64,000 nucleotides of DNA from Martensiomyces pterosporus (Eukaryota > Kickxellomycota > Kickxellomycetes > Kickxellales > Kickxellaceae). The position numbers and the translations under genes were made by a program. The notes beneath the pieces are model-generated. The model did no database searches. It was not told the origin of the DNA and saw nothing but the letters and a program-made list of their open reading frames with translations. Shown here one piece after another: positions 1 to 10,827 of this stretch; within the stretch, counting starts at the first letter, position 1, and every line of letters begins with the position of its first letter. Location: the NCBI GenBank assembly GCA_025201845.1, contig MU603929.1:63981-127980 (forward strand), written 5' to 3'.

Positions 1-3000
1 GTAGGCTCGTTCAGCGGCACTCTTGGCAAGCACACTTCGTCGCACATTGCCCGGCTGTTCAGTGCCAAGATGCCTGGTGGGTTCACCCAGTCAGCAGCAC
101 GCAGCCTTCTCCAGACGGCGTATGGGCTTGGACCACACCGCCAGGATGCACTGCTGCTGTCTGCACTGACTATGGAACCTGCCAGTCGTCTCCCCAGCGA
201 AGCAGAGGCCAAGGCATGGCTGGACTCTGTTGCCCAGGCATATGCCAAGAGCTCTGGGATTGCTTACACTGCTGCCAGTGCCTCTGGTGGTGGTGGGAGT
301 GTGGGTGGAGCAGTCATCAACAGCACCGAGTTCGACAAGGCGCAGCGCGAGCAGCGTGAGCATGTGCTGCAGCAGATGCAGGTGCTGGCAAGGTATGCTG
401 GTATCGATCTCCGGGAAGGCGCACGCTCATCTGAGAGCACCGAGACAGAGAAACAGATCCTGCAGAGTGAGCTGGATCGTATTGGGGCAGAGTTTGGTGC
501 AGATCTAGTCGAGGGCACCAAGCCACTTTTCGACCAACGCAAGGCCCGTCGCTACGACTCGAGCTGGAACTGGGCTCGGCAGGAGGCAGTTGAGTGGGTG
601 TACGGCATCTTGGCTGGCAGGGAGCAGCCGTGGCACGACCAAGCAAGCGACAGTGCTCACCTCCACGCCCTGGCGAACCGCTCCAATCCTGCACTTGTCA
701 GCCTTGTTGCGGCGACCATCTCGGCCATGGAGAAGAGCAGTGGCGAATTGTCTTGGCAGGCTGTCGCTGTGGCAAAGCGAATCTATGCTGCATGCAAGGA
801 GGCACTCAACTTGGCACCTGTCTACAAGGAGCTGTCAGTGCCTACTTGTCCAAACACGCGGGTCACCAACAAAGGCGACATTGAGTACTCAGAGACCCCG
901 CGTGAGAACGAGCCGTCGTTTGTCGAATACGTCCAGCACATGAAATCGCCAGCTTTCGGAGACAAGCCACCCTTCCTACATCTCAGGAGTCGCTTGGAGG
1001 AAAGCAGGTGGTCATACAACGCGCAGCTATCGCAAACATATTTTAATGCCCTGGAGCAGATATGCGTCACTGGTGTGAGCTTTGCCGGGAAAACAGCCCT
1101 GGTTACAGGGTGTGGCAGAGGCTCGATTGGCGCGGACATTCTGCGTGGGCTGCTTGCTGGCGGTGCCAGAGTGATAGCAACAACGTCCAGCTACAGCCGC
1201 AAGACCACACTGTTCTACGAGGAGATGTACAGGGAAAACGGTGCGCGTGGCTCGGAACTCATCGTTGTTCCGTTCAACCAGGGGTCGACAGCTGACATCA
1301 TGGCGCTGGTTGAGTATATCTACAGCGACACCAGTGGCAGCAAGGGACTCGAGTGGGATCTGGACTTTGTCATTCCATTTGCAGCGATCTCGGAAATTGG
1401 CAAAGACATCACTGGTATCAACTCGCGCTCTGAGCTGGCACACCGTGTTATGCTCACAAACATTCACCGGCTGCTGGGTGAAATCAAAGAATCCAAGGCG
1501 GCCCTTGGGTATGTCACGCATCCATCCCTCGTGGTCCTGCCGCTCTCGCCCAACCACGGTGACCTGGGTGGCGATGGGCTGTATGGTGAGAGCAAAGCGG
1601 GACTGGAGACCATTCTCAACCGCTGGAAATCAGAGTCGTGGGCAGAGTACCTGTCCATCGCTGGAGCGGTGATTGGGTGGACACGGGGCACTGGGCTGAT
1701 GGGCGGCAACAATGCCATAGCGCACGAGATGGAGAAACTTGGTGCTCGCACGTTCTCGACCAGGGAGATGGCGTTCAACATTCTGGGGCTGTTGCATCCC
1801 ACCATCGGCGTTTTGGCTGAAGCAGGCCCTGTTTGGGCAGACCTCAATGGCGGACTCCAGTGCATTTCTCAGCTCGATGAAGCAGCAGCAAATGCACGTT
1901 CTTCTCTGCTTATCACCAGCAGCATCAAGAAGGCAGCATTCATCGAGCATGCTAACCACATTGATGTTATGACAGGAGGTCATACGCGTCGTTTGTACTC
2001 TGCACCTACTTATAACCCGCTCGCTAACCACAAGAATCTCTTCCCAGCCATCAAGTCGTACGAACAGCTCAAGCACCTTCACCACCTCCAAGGCATGGTC
2101 AACCTGGACAAAGTCGTTGTAGTAACTGGGTACGGTGAATTTGGGCCATTTGGCAATGCTGAGCATCGCTGGGAGATGGAGGCGTTTGGCGAGTTCTCGC
2201 TTGAGGGCTGCATCGAACTTGCATGGATAATGGGGATGATCAAGCACCACAACGGCCTTCTCAAGAGTGCAGGCACTGCCTACACAGGCTGGGTCGATGC
2301 CAAGAGTGGTGAACCTGTCAAGGACATTGATGTCAAGACGAAGTACGAGGCATATATCCTTGAGCACACTGGTGTCCGCCCCCTCGAACCCGAGATGATG
2401 GATGGGTATGACCCAAACAAAAAGCTATTCTTGAGGGAATTGCAGATCGAGCACGACATGGAGCCGTTCGAGGCGACTGCCGACGAAGCTGCTGCGTTCA
2501 AGCACCAGAATGGCGATAGAGTCGACGTGTGGGAGAACAAGGATGGGTCATGGTCAGTCCGCTTCCTCAAGGGCGCCATCATCCATGTTCCCAAGGCACT
2601 GAGGTTCGACCGCCTAGTATGTGCGCAGCCTCCTACGGGGTGGGACCCAGTTCGCTACGGCATACCCGATGACATCGCCAAGCAGGTTGACTTTGTCACA
2701 TGCTATGCTATAATCGCAACTGTTGAAGCACTGGTGAGGTCGGGTATCACTGACCCATACGAGCTCTACCGCTACTTCCACGTCTCGGAAGTTGGAAACA
2801 CGATTGGCTCGAGTATCGGTGGAGGAAGAAAAATGCAGGATGCCTTTAAAAAGCGCCTCCTTGATAGGGAGATTCAAAGCGACGTGCTTCAGGAGACGTT
2901 CATCAACACAACCGCAGCCTGGATCAACATGCTGTTGATGTCGTCGTCGGGTCCCATCAAGCCTACGGTTGGCGCTTGCGGCACCTCAGTTCTCTCTATC

Positions 3001-4281
3001 GAGGCTGCTGTGGAGACGATTCAGACTGGAAAAGCCAAGGTGATGCTCGCTGGCGGATTGGAAACGTTCACAGAAGAGTCAAGCTACGAGTTTGCTCAGA
3101 TGGGAGCGACTAGCAACTCGCTAGAGGAGTTTGCCAGTGGCCGCACCCCAAAGGAGATGTGCCGGCCATGCACATCGACGCGTAACGGGTTCATGGAAGG
3201 CGAGGGTGCGGGGATTGTCACGCTGATGTCTGCATCGGCGGCAATCGAGTTTGGCGCACCGATCTATGGAATTGTAGCCATGAGTGGCACTGCAACAGAC
3301 AAGCAAGGGAGCTCGGTGCCAGCGCCAGGACAGGGTATCCTTACTTCTGCTCGCGAGCTGACAAGTGCAGTTCCAGACCCGCGTCTGGATTTCAGCTACC
3401 GTCGCGACCAGTTGAACTACCAGATCTCAGTGATCAATTGCTGGGCAGAGCGCGAACGCAGCAGCATCACGCAGCAGATGGACACTCTAAAGCAGTCGCA
3501 AGCTGGCCTTCCTTGCGACGAACACCAGTTTGTCCAGGAGCGAATGAAATACATCCAGCTGGAATCAGAGAGACAAACTCGCGCGATGCTCGATACCTGG
3601 GGCAATGACTTTTGGAAGCAGAACCCACAAATCTCACCATTGCGCGGCTGTCTGTCTGTCTGGGGTCTGAGTGTCGATGACATTGGCGTTGCATCGTTCC
3701 ACGGAACATCGACTGATGCCAACGACAGAAACGAGTCCGATGTTCTCAATCGCCAGATGGAGCACCTTGGCCGCACTCCTGGACTCGCTGTTCCCGCAGT
3801 GTGCCAAAAGTGGCTCACTGGGCACCCAAAGGGCCCTGCGGCTGCATGGATGCTCGACGGTGTGCTGCAGTCACTCAGAACAGGCATCATTCCAGGCAAC
3901 CGCAACGCCGACAACATCGACCCAGAGTTTGAAAAGTTCGAGTACATTGTGTACCCATCGCGCTCTATCCAGACGCCTGGAATCAAGGCAGGGCTAGTCA
4001 AATCGTTTGGCTTTGGCCAGGTGGGCGGCGAACTGCTGGCTGTTCACCCGGACTACTTGCTTGCTGTCTTGACCCGCGAGCAGCTGGAGGAGTACGCTGA
4101 GAAGCTAGAGCAGCGAGAGGCAAAGTCATATCGCTACTGGCAGGACACACTCGTTGGCAACCACCCATTCGTCCAAGTCAAGAGTGCGCCGCCTTACACT
4201 CGCAAGCAGGAGCAGCAGGTGTACCTTGACCCACTTGCTAGAGCCAAGTATGACGCAGGGTCCAGGCAGTACAAGTTCTAA
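1..4281 (+). CDS. FAS2: Fatty-acid synthase alpha subunit (5' partial), ending after ketosynthase
   Basis: The frame is open from base 1, so the true start and the acyl-carrier region lie upstream. The first visible residues match the stretch following the carrier domain of fungal Fas2. Then come a ketoreductase (glycine-rich NADP site TGCGRGSIG near codon 346 counted from the Met at base 70; catalytic YGESK, Tyr about 505) and a ketosynthase with Cys about 970 in GACGTS, His about 1211 in FHGTSTD and His about 1252 in TGHPKGP. Together these elongate and reduce cytosolic fatty acids with the beta chain. The protein stops at the DPLAR segment that in yeast Fas2 leads into the C-terminal phosphopantetheinyl-transferase domain, which is absent. 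Only 109 bp separate the stop from a convergent gene, so the domain is not hidden in a downstream exon. The family call is secure. Confidence 0.95.
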   Translation, partial: VGSFSGTLGKHTSSHIARLFSAKMPGGFTQSAARSLLQTAYGLGPHRQDALLLSALTMEPASRLPSEAEAKAWLDSVAQAYAKSSGIAYTAASASGGGGSVGGAVINSTEFDKAQREQREHVLQQMQVLARYAGIDLREGARSSESTETEKQILQSELDRIGAEFGADLVEGTKPLFDQRKARRYDSSWNWARQEAVEWVYGILAGREQPWHDQASDSAHLHALANRSNPALVSLVAATISAMEKSSGELSWQAVAVAKRIYAACKEALNLAPVYKELSVPTCPNTRVTNKGDIEYSETPRENEPSFVEYVQHMKSPAFGDKPPFLHLRSRLEESRWSYNAQLSQTYFNALEQICVTGVSFAGKTALVTGCGRGSIGADILRGLLAGGARVIATTSSYSRKTTLFYEEMYRENGARGSELIVVPFNQGSTADIMALVEYIYSDTSGSKGLEWDLDFVIPFAAISEIGKDITGINSRSELAHRVMLTNIHRLLGEIKESKAALGYVTHPSLVVLPLSPNHGDLGGDGLYGESKAGLETILNRWKSESWAEYLSIAGAVIGWTRGTGLMGGNNAIAHEMEKLGARTFSTREMAFNILGLLHPTIGVLAEAGPVWADLNGGLQCISQLDEAAANARSSLLITSSIKKAAFIEHANHIDVMTGGHTRRLYSAPTYNPLANHKNLFPAIKSYEQLKHLHHLQGMVNLDKVVVVTGYGEFGPFGNAEHRWEMEAFGEFSLEGCIELAWIMGMIKHHNGLLKSAGTAYTGWVDAKSGEPVKDIDVKTKYEAYILEHTGVRPLEPEMMDGYDPNKKLFLRELQIEHDMEPFEATADEAAAFKHQNGDRVDVWENKDGSWSVRFLKGAIIHVPKALRFDRLVCAQPPTGWDPVRYGIPDDIAKQVDFVTCYAIIATVEALVRSGITDPYELYRYFHVSEVGNTIGSSIGGGRKMQDAFKKRLLDREIQSDVLQETFINTTAAWINMLLMSSSGPIKPTVGACGTSVLSIEAAVETIQTGKAKVMLAGGLETFTEESSYEFAQMGATSNSLEEFASGRTPKEMCRPCTSTRNGFMEGEGAGIVTLMSASAAIEFGAPIYGIVAMSGTATDKQGSSVPAPGQGILTSARELTSAVPDPRLDFSYRRDQLNYQISVINCWAERERSSITQQMDTLKQSQAGLPCDEHQFVQERMKYIQLESERQTRAMLDTWGNDFWKQNPQISPLRGCLSVWGLSVDDIGVASFHGTSTDANDRNESDVLNRQMEHLGRTPGLAVPAVCQKWLTGHPKGPAAAWMLDGVLQSLRTGIIPGNRNADNIDPEFEKFEYIVYPSRSIQTPGIKAGLVKSFGFGQVGGELLAVHPDYLLAVLTREQLEEYAEKLEQREAKSYRYWQDTLVGNHPFVQVKSAPPYTRKQEQQVYLDPLARAKYDAGSRQYKF

Positions 4282-4390
4282 GCATGTGCTTCCTTGCTCC
4301 AGTTAACTGTTATTTAGCAATATATATGCCTGATAGGAATCTCAAAGCAACGGTAAACATGCTACAAAAAACAGTCGCTTCCCAAATACG

Positions 4391-5080
4391 CTACTCGACT
4401 GATTTCGCTGCCTCGATGATGAGCGCGGAAACTTCATTTGCATGCGAAACAAGCGAGGCATGGCTGCTCTTCAACGAGACGATATTCCGAGCACCGAGCT
4501 TTGACGCCATGTTCTTCTGAGCAGCAGGTGGGATCATGTTGTCGTCCTCCGAGACCTGGTACCACGATGGCCTGGACTTCCACGCGGGGTGGCTGATCTT
4601 GTCGTCAAAGCACCCGCCGTGTATTGGCTTCTGCGTTGCCGCCAGAACCCTTGTCTTGGATGGGTCGATGTCGGCGGCAAACGACTCGTGGAAGTAGGGA
4701 GGGTCAATCCACAGGTACCCGTCTTGGTCGGGCTTTAAGTGCGTTGCACCAGAAGGCGGTGCCTGCTGGCTGAAGACAAAGTTCAGCGACTCCCCCGAAT
4801 CGGGAGCAAACGCAGCAATGTAGACCAGGCCAACGACGTTGGGTGCATTGCCTGCCCCGGTGATTATCGCGCCGCCGTAGGAGTGGCCGACTAGAAGAAC
4901 GGGTCCCTCGGTGTTCTTGCACAGACGCGCAACCTTGTCGACGTCATCCTTGAGCGATGTGAGTGGGCACTGTGCTGCAATGGCCGTGTATCCAGCGTCG
5001 ATGAGATGGGGGATAACCTGCCCCCAGTGCCCGCCTTCGCCCCAGGCACCGTGCACGAGAACTATGACAGGCTTAGTCAT
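4391..5080 (-). CDS. Small alpha/beta-hydrolase (esterase-like)
   Basis: About 229 residues with an alpha/beta-hydrolase fold. An N-terminal beta strand and oxyanion HGAWG motif follow the start; the nucleophile elbow GHSYGG places Ser at about 67; a C-terminal SSHASL supplies the likely catalytic His. Length and motifs resemble the soluble esterase group that includes plant and bacterial methylesterase-like proteins; the substrate is unknown. The frame continues upstream to an ATG at 5143, which would add a hydrophobic 21-residue leader. I prefer 5080 because the fold begins directly with MTKPVIVLVHG, but a secreted long form is possible. It converges on FAS2 with 109 bp between stop codons and lies downstream of the isoleucyl-tRNA synthetase on the same strand. 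Confidence 0.8.
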   Translation of the reverse strand: MTKPVIVLVHGAWGEGGHWGQVIPHLIDAGYTAIAAQCPLTSLKDDVDKVARLCKNTEGPVLLVGHSYGGAIITGAGNAPNVVGLVYIAAFAPDSGESLNFVFSQQAPPSGATHLKPDQDGYLWIDPPYFHESFAADIDPSKTRVLAATQKPIHGGCFDDKISHPAWKSRPSWYQVSEDDNMIPPAAQKNMASKLGARNIVSLKSSHASLVSHANEVSALIIEAAKSVE

Positions 5081-5363
5081 GATTTCAAAAGTAGACAGAC
5101 AGTAAGGGGTGAGAATAACGAAACAAAGCAAGGGGAGAGACACCAGAAGTGCGCATTTAATGAGAAATGCCTACCACATCTACCAGCACCGACAAAAAAA
5201 AAACCCCCTCATCCACGGAGATATTGTGCCACGAGTACAAAGCATAGCCGCCAGAACAGCGCTTTTTGTCATGTTTATATTTGAACATGCTGCCAAATCA
5301 ACCAACCATGCGCTAGCGCTTCTCTCTCCACACCGCCCATGTGATAGCCATATTGTCCACCGC

Positions 5364-8300
5364 TCAGCGAACAAAGGCCAGGACAAACTTGGAGCCGTTA
5401 ATATCCTGCTCCTCCTCAGCAAATGCCTCGGCCTTCTTCTCCGAGAACAGCTGGAGGTCCTGCTTGAGGCTGCGGCGGAGGAACTCGGCCTGCGCGCTGA
5501 GCACCGTGGCCAGAACGTCCTCGGGGTCCTCGGTGATCTGGTAGTAGTAGCTGACATCGTCAACAGCAAGCAGACCAGCCTTCTTGCGCAGGCGCTGCAC
5601 GCGGTTGATGACCTCGCGTGCGAGTCCCTCCTGCATGAGGTCGTCGTGCACCTCGGTGTCCAAAAGAACGACAACGTCCTTGTCCGTGGCCTCCTCGTAC
5701 TTCTTCGTGCTCTCGCCAGACAGCGACAGGGCGTCAAAGTAGCGCACAATGTTGACGTCGTCGGCGCCAAGGGTGATTCCGTCGACAACGAGGCTGCCCG
5801 AGGCCTGCGCAGCCTTGATCTCGGACGAGGGCACGTCCGGCAGGGCCTTCTTGACGCGGGGCATGTCCTTGCGCAGCTTGGTGCCAAGCTTCTTGAAGTC
5901 GGCCTCGGCGCGGTACTTGATGCCGTACGCCTCCTCGTCAGAGGTCAGGACGAGGTTGCGCAGGTTGAGCTCCTCGGTGACGTAGCTCGAAAGGCTGCGC
6001 ACGTCATCAAGATACTCGGCGCTCGGGTGGATGACAACGAGCTCCAGGAGAGGGGTCTTGAGCGAGATGTTGTTCCTCTCGCGCACCGCACGGCCAAGCT
6101 CGATGACGGCCTGCATGCGCGACATGGCGCGCTCGATGGCGGTGTCAAAGTACTCGGCACGAACCTCGGGGAAGGGGACAAAGTGCAGCGAGCGCGAGTC
6201 GCCCTCGCCAAAGAACCCGGCAGGCAAAAACTCCTTCAGCGTCTGGTACATGTTCTCGGTGATGAACGGGGTGAACGGCGCCATCAGGCGGCAGATGGTC
6301 AGCAAGACCTCGTACAGGGTGTTGAGCGCGTGCACGGCATCCTCCGTTCCGTTCTCGCCCTTCAGGCGCCTGCGGTTGAAGCGAATGTACCAGTTGGTCA
6401 GCTGGTCGATCATCTGCAGCAGACGGGGCACGACGGTGTACAGGCGGTAGGTGGCCATCTCGTCGCGCACAAACTGGATCAGGCTCTGCACCGAGGCCAG
6501 CATCCAGCGGTCCATCGTGTTGTCGCTGGTGCTGGAGGGGTCAAACTGGAAGTCAAGGTCGTGGTCCTTCTTCAGAACAAGCACCTGGGTTCCAAAGAAG
6601 CGGAAGGCGTTGTACCAGGGAAGCAGCACGCGCGAGATGATGTCCTTGACGCCCTCCTCCTTGAACTTGAGGGTCTCTGCGCGCACAACGGGCGAGTTGA
6701 TCAGGTACAGACGCAGGGGGTCGGCGCCGTACTTGTCGAGGATGAGGGTGGGGTCGGGGTAGTTCTTCAGGCGCTTGCTCATCTTCTTGCCGTCCGAAGC
6801 AAGGACAAGGCCGCTGGCAATCAGGTTCTTCCATGCGGGCTTGTCGAACAGCAGCGTCGACAGGACAAGCAGCGTGTAGAACCAGCCACGGGTCTGGTCG
6901 ATGCCCTCCGAGATAAAGTCGGCAGGGAAGGTCTGGTCAAACAGATCCTTGTTCTCGAACGGATAGTGCTTCTGGGCGTAGGGCATGCTGCCAGACTCAA
7001 ACCAGCAGTCAAAGACCTCCTCCACGCGGCGAAGCACGCCCTTGCCCATGCGCGAGGGGATGGTCAGGTGGTCGATCTTGTCGCGGTGGAGGTCGCTGAC
7101 GCCAGTAGCGCCAGTCAGCTCCTCGAGCTCAGCGACGGATCCGACGCAGACAATCTCCTCGAGGTCGTCGCTGACCCACAGGGGGATGGGGGTGCCCCAG
7201 TAGCGGTTGCGCGAGACGTTCCAGTCGCGTGCGTTGGCCAGCCAGTTGGCAAACCGCTTCTCCTGCACAAACTCGGGCACCCAGTGCGTCTGCGCGTTGT
7301 TGGCGAGCAGCCTGTCGGTGGCATCGGTGACGCGCACAAACCACGAGGGGACCGCGCGGTAGAGCAGCGGGGTGTCCGAGCGCCAGCAGAACGGGTAGCT
7401 GTGCACAAGGGTGCCCTGGCGGATGAGTCTGCCGCGGTTCTTGATGTCCTTCGCAATGTCCTTGTCGGCGTCCTTGACGTACATGCCCTTGAACGCGCCG
7501 ACAGAGTCGTCAAACTCGCCGTTGTCCTTGACTGGCATGGGCACAAAGCCGCCAGGCGTGATGATCTTGTAGTCGACGCAGACGCGGTAATCGTCCTCAC
7601 CAAACGCAGGTGCGTTGTGGACAATGCCCGTGCCGTCGCTGTCCGTGACGTACTTGTCAGCCACAACGCGCCAAGCGGTCTCCTTGAGCTCGGACACAAA
7701 AAAGTCAAACACGGGCTCGTACTCGAGGCCAACCAGATCCTGCGCCTTGATCTTCTCCAGGATCTCAAACTTGGCCTTCTTGACGTTCTTGTACAGGACG
7801 CCAAGGCAGCTCTCGAGCAGGATGTACACGTGCCCGGTCTCTCCGTCCTTGATCTTGACGTACTCAAAGTCGGGGTTGACGCACAGCGCGCAGTTGCTGG
7901 GCAGCGTCCACGGGGTCGTGGTCCACGCAAGCAGGCTGACCTCGGGGTCCTTCTTCAGCGGGAAGGCAACGACAACGGCGGGATCAACAACGTCCTTGTA
8001 GTTCTGCGTGGCCTCAAAGTTGGACAGAGGAGTGCCCAGCCCGGTCGAGTATGGCATGACGCGGAGGCCCTGGTAGACGAGGCCCTTGTCAAACAGCTGC
8101 TTAAACACCCACCACTCGGACTCCATAAAGGGCGTGTTGAGCGTCTTGTAGTCGTTGTCAAAGTCAATCCAGCGGCCAAGGCGCTCCACGGTCTGGCGCC
8201 ACTCGCTCGAGTACCTCATCACAATGGCACGGCACTCGTCGTTGTACTTGTCAATGCCCATGGCCATGACGTCGTCCTTGCCCTTGATGCCGAGCTTTTT

Positions 8301-8744
8301 GTCAATCTCGTACTCGATGGGGAGGCCGTGCGTGTCCCAGCCCGCTCTCCTCTCGACGTAGTGGCCGGTGTTGTGCGCGTAGCGAGTGACAATGTCCTTG
8401 ATGGTGCCGGCAAGCAGATGGCCGTAGTGGGGGAGGCCAGTGGCAAACGGCGGTCCGTCGTAGAACGAGAAGGGCTTGCGGCCCTCAGAGAGCTTCACCG
8501 AGGTCTTGAATGCATCGATCTCGCGCCAGAACGCGAGCACCTTCTCCTCCTCCTTTGGGAACGATAACTGATGGCTTGCTAGAAAAAGAAGACATTGGCC
8601 ACAAGAGCATCATGCGGAGCAACCCAGTTAGTAACCACAGCGACCCGTTGCTTCGCCCAGCGCTTTGGTACAGCCATGCTGTGCTGTGCTGTGCCTGGTG
8701 CTCGATTGTTTCTCTTGCCTGCACTTACATTCAGGAGCCGACAT
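5364..8744 (-). CDS. ILS1: Cytosolic isoleucyl-tRNA synthetase, two exons
   Basis: Class I aminoacyl-tRNA synthetase charging tRNA-Ile, about 1076 residues and close to the usual eukaryotic length. The HIGH signature appears as HYGH at residues 56-59 and the KMSKR loop as KKMSKR near 604; the CP1 editing domain lies between, with anticodon-binding and C-terminal domains after. The long open frame has no usable ATG near its 5' end. Splicing fixes this: a 16-nt first exon (8729-8744) encodes MSAPE plus one base, a 150-bp intron has a GTAAGT donor, a TACTAAC branch site and a pyrimidine-rich CTAG acceptor, and exon 2 resumes at 8578. The joined N-terminus runs directly into SFPKEEEKVLAFW, the conserved start of eukaryotic IleRS. 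Exons: 8744-8729 and 8578-5364. Confidence 0.96.
8579..8728 (-). other. Spliceosomal intron in the isoleucyl-tRNA synthetase gene
   Basis: Donor GTAAGT at 8728-8723, perfect TACTAAC branch heptamer at 8633-8627, acceptor TTTTTCTAG ending at 8579, all read on the minus strand. The intron is 150 bp and falls after codon 5 plus one base. It restores a conserved N-terminus and an ATG, so the model is well supported although no transcript evidence is available. Confidence 0.9.
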
Positions 8745-9189
8745 TTCTCTGTTTTCCTGTTTTCCTGTTTTTCCTGGTTAGCTAATGGTTAAACTGCCAA
8801 ATGGAATCGACAAGAGCTGATTAAACAACACGAATGGGGGAGAATAATAAGAGCGAGCAAAGCTGGCAAAAAAAATTTTTTTAGCTGGATCCTCTGTGAG
8901 CGGCAGCTGGGAGAGGCTTAAATACCTGGGCAGCGTGCTACCACCAGGCTGTTGCGTGGTGATTCATAATTCGGTCCGGCCAATTGGCAGCAAGCAATCT
9001 CACTTTCACATGGTCACGTGTGCATGATATATGGCAGGCGATTTCATGTATGCGGCTGCGGCGCTTTTGCTGACTCATTGCAGGGGGTGTATATTTGGCG
9101 CCTCTGTACTGAAAGGCAATAATATATTTAGAGTAGAGAAAGAGGAGCGCGATGCTGCTGCGGCTGGCTGGAGAGGCGGATCCCTCGCG
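8745..9189. other. Intergenic: promoter of IleRS gene and 3' flank of MFS gene
   Basis: No convincing gene. It holds an A/T run (8871-8881) and a CACGTG E-box at 9015-9020 that could bind a bHLH regulator. Confidence 0.5.
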
Positions 9190-10827
9190 CTATATCATGA
9201 CCATGTTCATGTCGGTGGAGAGCGGAATGTGCTTGACAAACAGAGCCACAGGGACCGTGACGGCAGTCAAGGCCAGGTTGGCGACGAAAGCAGACTTGAG
9301 GCTCTTCACGTTCGCATTGATCACAGCCTCCCTGACAACCTGCGGCACCACTGGCAGGCGGATGATGTCCTGGTTGTTGACCGAGTCAAGTATATACTTG
9401 GCGTACAGCGGGTGCTCCAGAACCACCTTGGTCAGCTTTGTCGTCAGCGAGGTCTGCATGATGGTGTTCAGGATGGCAATGATCACCGCAGCGCCCAGCA
9501 TGCGGAAGAAGAACACCGTCGTCGTCGCCATAGCCATGTCGTCGCCCTGGCAGGTTGCCTGCATGCCGACGATGTGCGACTGCATGGCCAAGCCGATGCC
9601 AATGCCCACGATGATCAGGAACCCAATCTGCTTGCTGTTGCTGATGGTTTCGTCGTAGAGAACCAGCATGCCGCCCCCGATGGTTAGAATGATCGTCGAG
9701 AGGATGATGTGGGAGCGGTACTCTCCGGTCTTGGTGATGACTGCACCCGAAACCATCGAAATCAAGGCCGCAGTAAGCACGCTGGGAATCAGATGCAGGC
9801 CCGAGCTCTCAGGAGACGCGCCCTTGACAACGCTGTACCAGAGCATCAGGTAGAATGTAGGGACGTATGTTGCGCCGCCAATGAATGGCTGGATGAAGAT
9901 AAGGGCGACGGCGTTGCGCGACTTGAACAGCTGGAGCGGCATAATCGGGTCAATGGCAACCTTGGTTTCAATGAAGACAAACACGGCAAAGAAGACACCG
10001 GAGAGCACAAACAGCAGAATCACGACGCCAGACGACCACGAATAGAGGTTGCCGCCATAGTTCAGCGCCAGCAGCAGGGTCAGCGCAGCGCCAGCAACCA
10101 CAAGTATTCCAAGGTAGTCGATGCGCTTGAGCTTCTCCCATGCAGACCCTGGCGGTATGGGGAACCTCATGAAAAAGTAGAGGATTGGTATAGTAACGCC
10201 CATGATAGGCGCATTCATGTAGAACAGCCACCGCCACGACGAGTGCTCGCCAAGTGTGCCACCTATCACAGGACCAACAACCGAGCTGATGGCCCAGACG
10301 GCTGCCAGGATCCCCAGGTTCAATGCGCGCTGCCGCTCGGTGCCCATGTCCGAGACAATAACCATCGGAAGCATCATCTGGCCCCCAGCGCCGATTCCAG
10401 CAAGGGAGCGCCCAGCAAGCAGTGGCTTCATGCTCTTTGCTGCTCCGCAGATGACCGAGCCGATGATGAAGACCAGGATGAACAGAATGAAAACGTTGCG
10501 CCGGCCCCAGATGTCGGACATTCTGCCCACTGCTGGAATCGTGCACGTCATGCCAAGCAAGTAGGTTGTCGCAATCCAGTTGATTGACGACAAGTCGTCG
10601 AACTGAGCGCCGATGACGGGCATCACGGTGGCAACCGCAGTGATGTCCAGGCTCCCCATGAACGTGGCGACGGACAGCGCAAAAAGGACAAGCCCATTCT
10701 CAAGCTGGGAGAGCTGGAGCGGCTCGGCTGGCTTGGTCTCCCCAGCAGCAGTGTTGAGTCTGGCAGTCTCGATTTTGTGGATCTCCACAGACTCGGAGGC
10801 TTTTAGCGTTGGCTGGTCAATGTCCAT
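9190..10827 (-). CDS. MFS transporter of the DHA2 (14-helix) drug:H+ antiporter type
   Basis: About 545 residues, a polytopic membrane protein of the major facilitator superfamily. A hydrophilic N-terminus of about 45 residues precedes the first helix. Motif A is GRMSDIWGRR at about 101-110. The antiporter motif C region GPVIGGTLGEHSSWRW follows in helix 5, which with about 14 hydrophobic segments fits the DHA2 family (fungal multidrug, siderophore or basic-amino-acid exporters). The substrate cannot be read from sequence. The start at 10827 is the first ATG; the frame extends five codons further only with a non-ATG start. It diverges from URB2 across about 1 kb. Confidence 0.9.
   Translation of the reverse strand: MDIDQPTLKASESVEIHKIETARLNTAAGETKPAEPLQLSQLENGLVLFALSVATFMGSLDITAVATVMPVIGAQFDDLSSINWIATTYLLGMTCTIPAVGRMSDIWGRRNVFILFILVFIIGSVICGAAKSMKPLLAGRSLAGIGAGGQMMLPMVIVSDMGTERQRALNLGILAAVWAISSVVGPVIGGTLGEHSSWRWLFYMNAPIMGVTIPILYFFMRFPIPPGSAWEKLKRIDYLGILVVAGAALTLLLALNYGGNLYSWSSGVVILLFVLSGVFFAVFVFIETKVAIDPIMPLQLFKSRNAVALIFIQPFIGGATYVPTFYLMLWYSVVKGASPESSGLHLIPSVLTAALISMVSGAVITKTGEYRSHIILSTIILTIGGGMLVLYDETISNSKQIGFLIIVGIGIGLAMQSHIVGMQATCQGDDMAMATTTVFFFRMLGAAVIIAILNTIMQTSLTTKLTKVVLEHPLYAKYILDSVNNQDIIRLPVVPQVVREAVINANVKSLKSAFVANLALTAVTVPVALFVKHIPLSTDMNMVMI

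Noticed and set aside
5109..8567. 1152-codon open frame on the plus strand, opposite isoleucyl-tRNA synthetase
   Set aside because: Exact antisense shadow of a certain gene; GC-rich third positions remove stops in this frame. The composition (Val/Leu/Arg/Gly/His-rich) has no domain features.
9709..10587. 292-codon plus-strand frame opposite the MFS gene
   Set aside because: Antisense shadow with biased composition; the transporter has full conserved motifs on the other strand.
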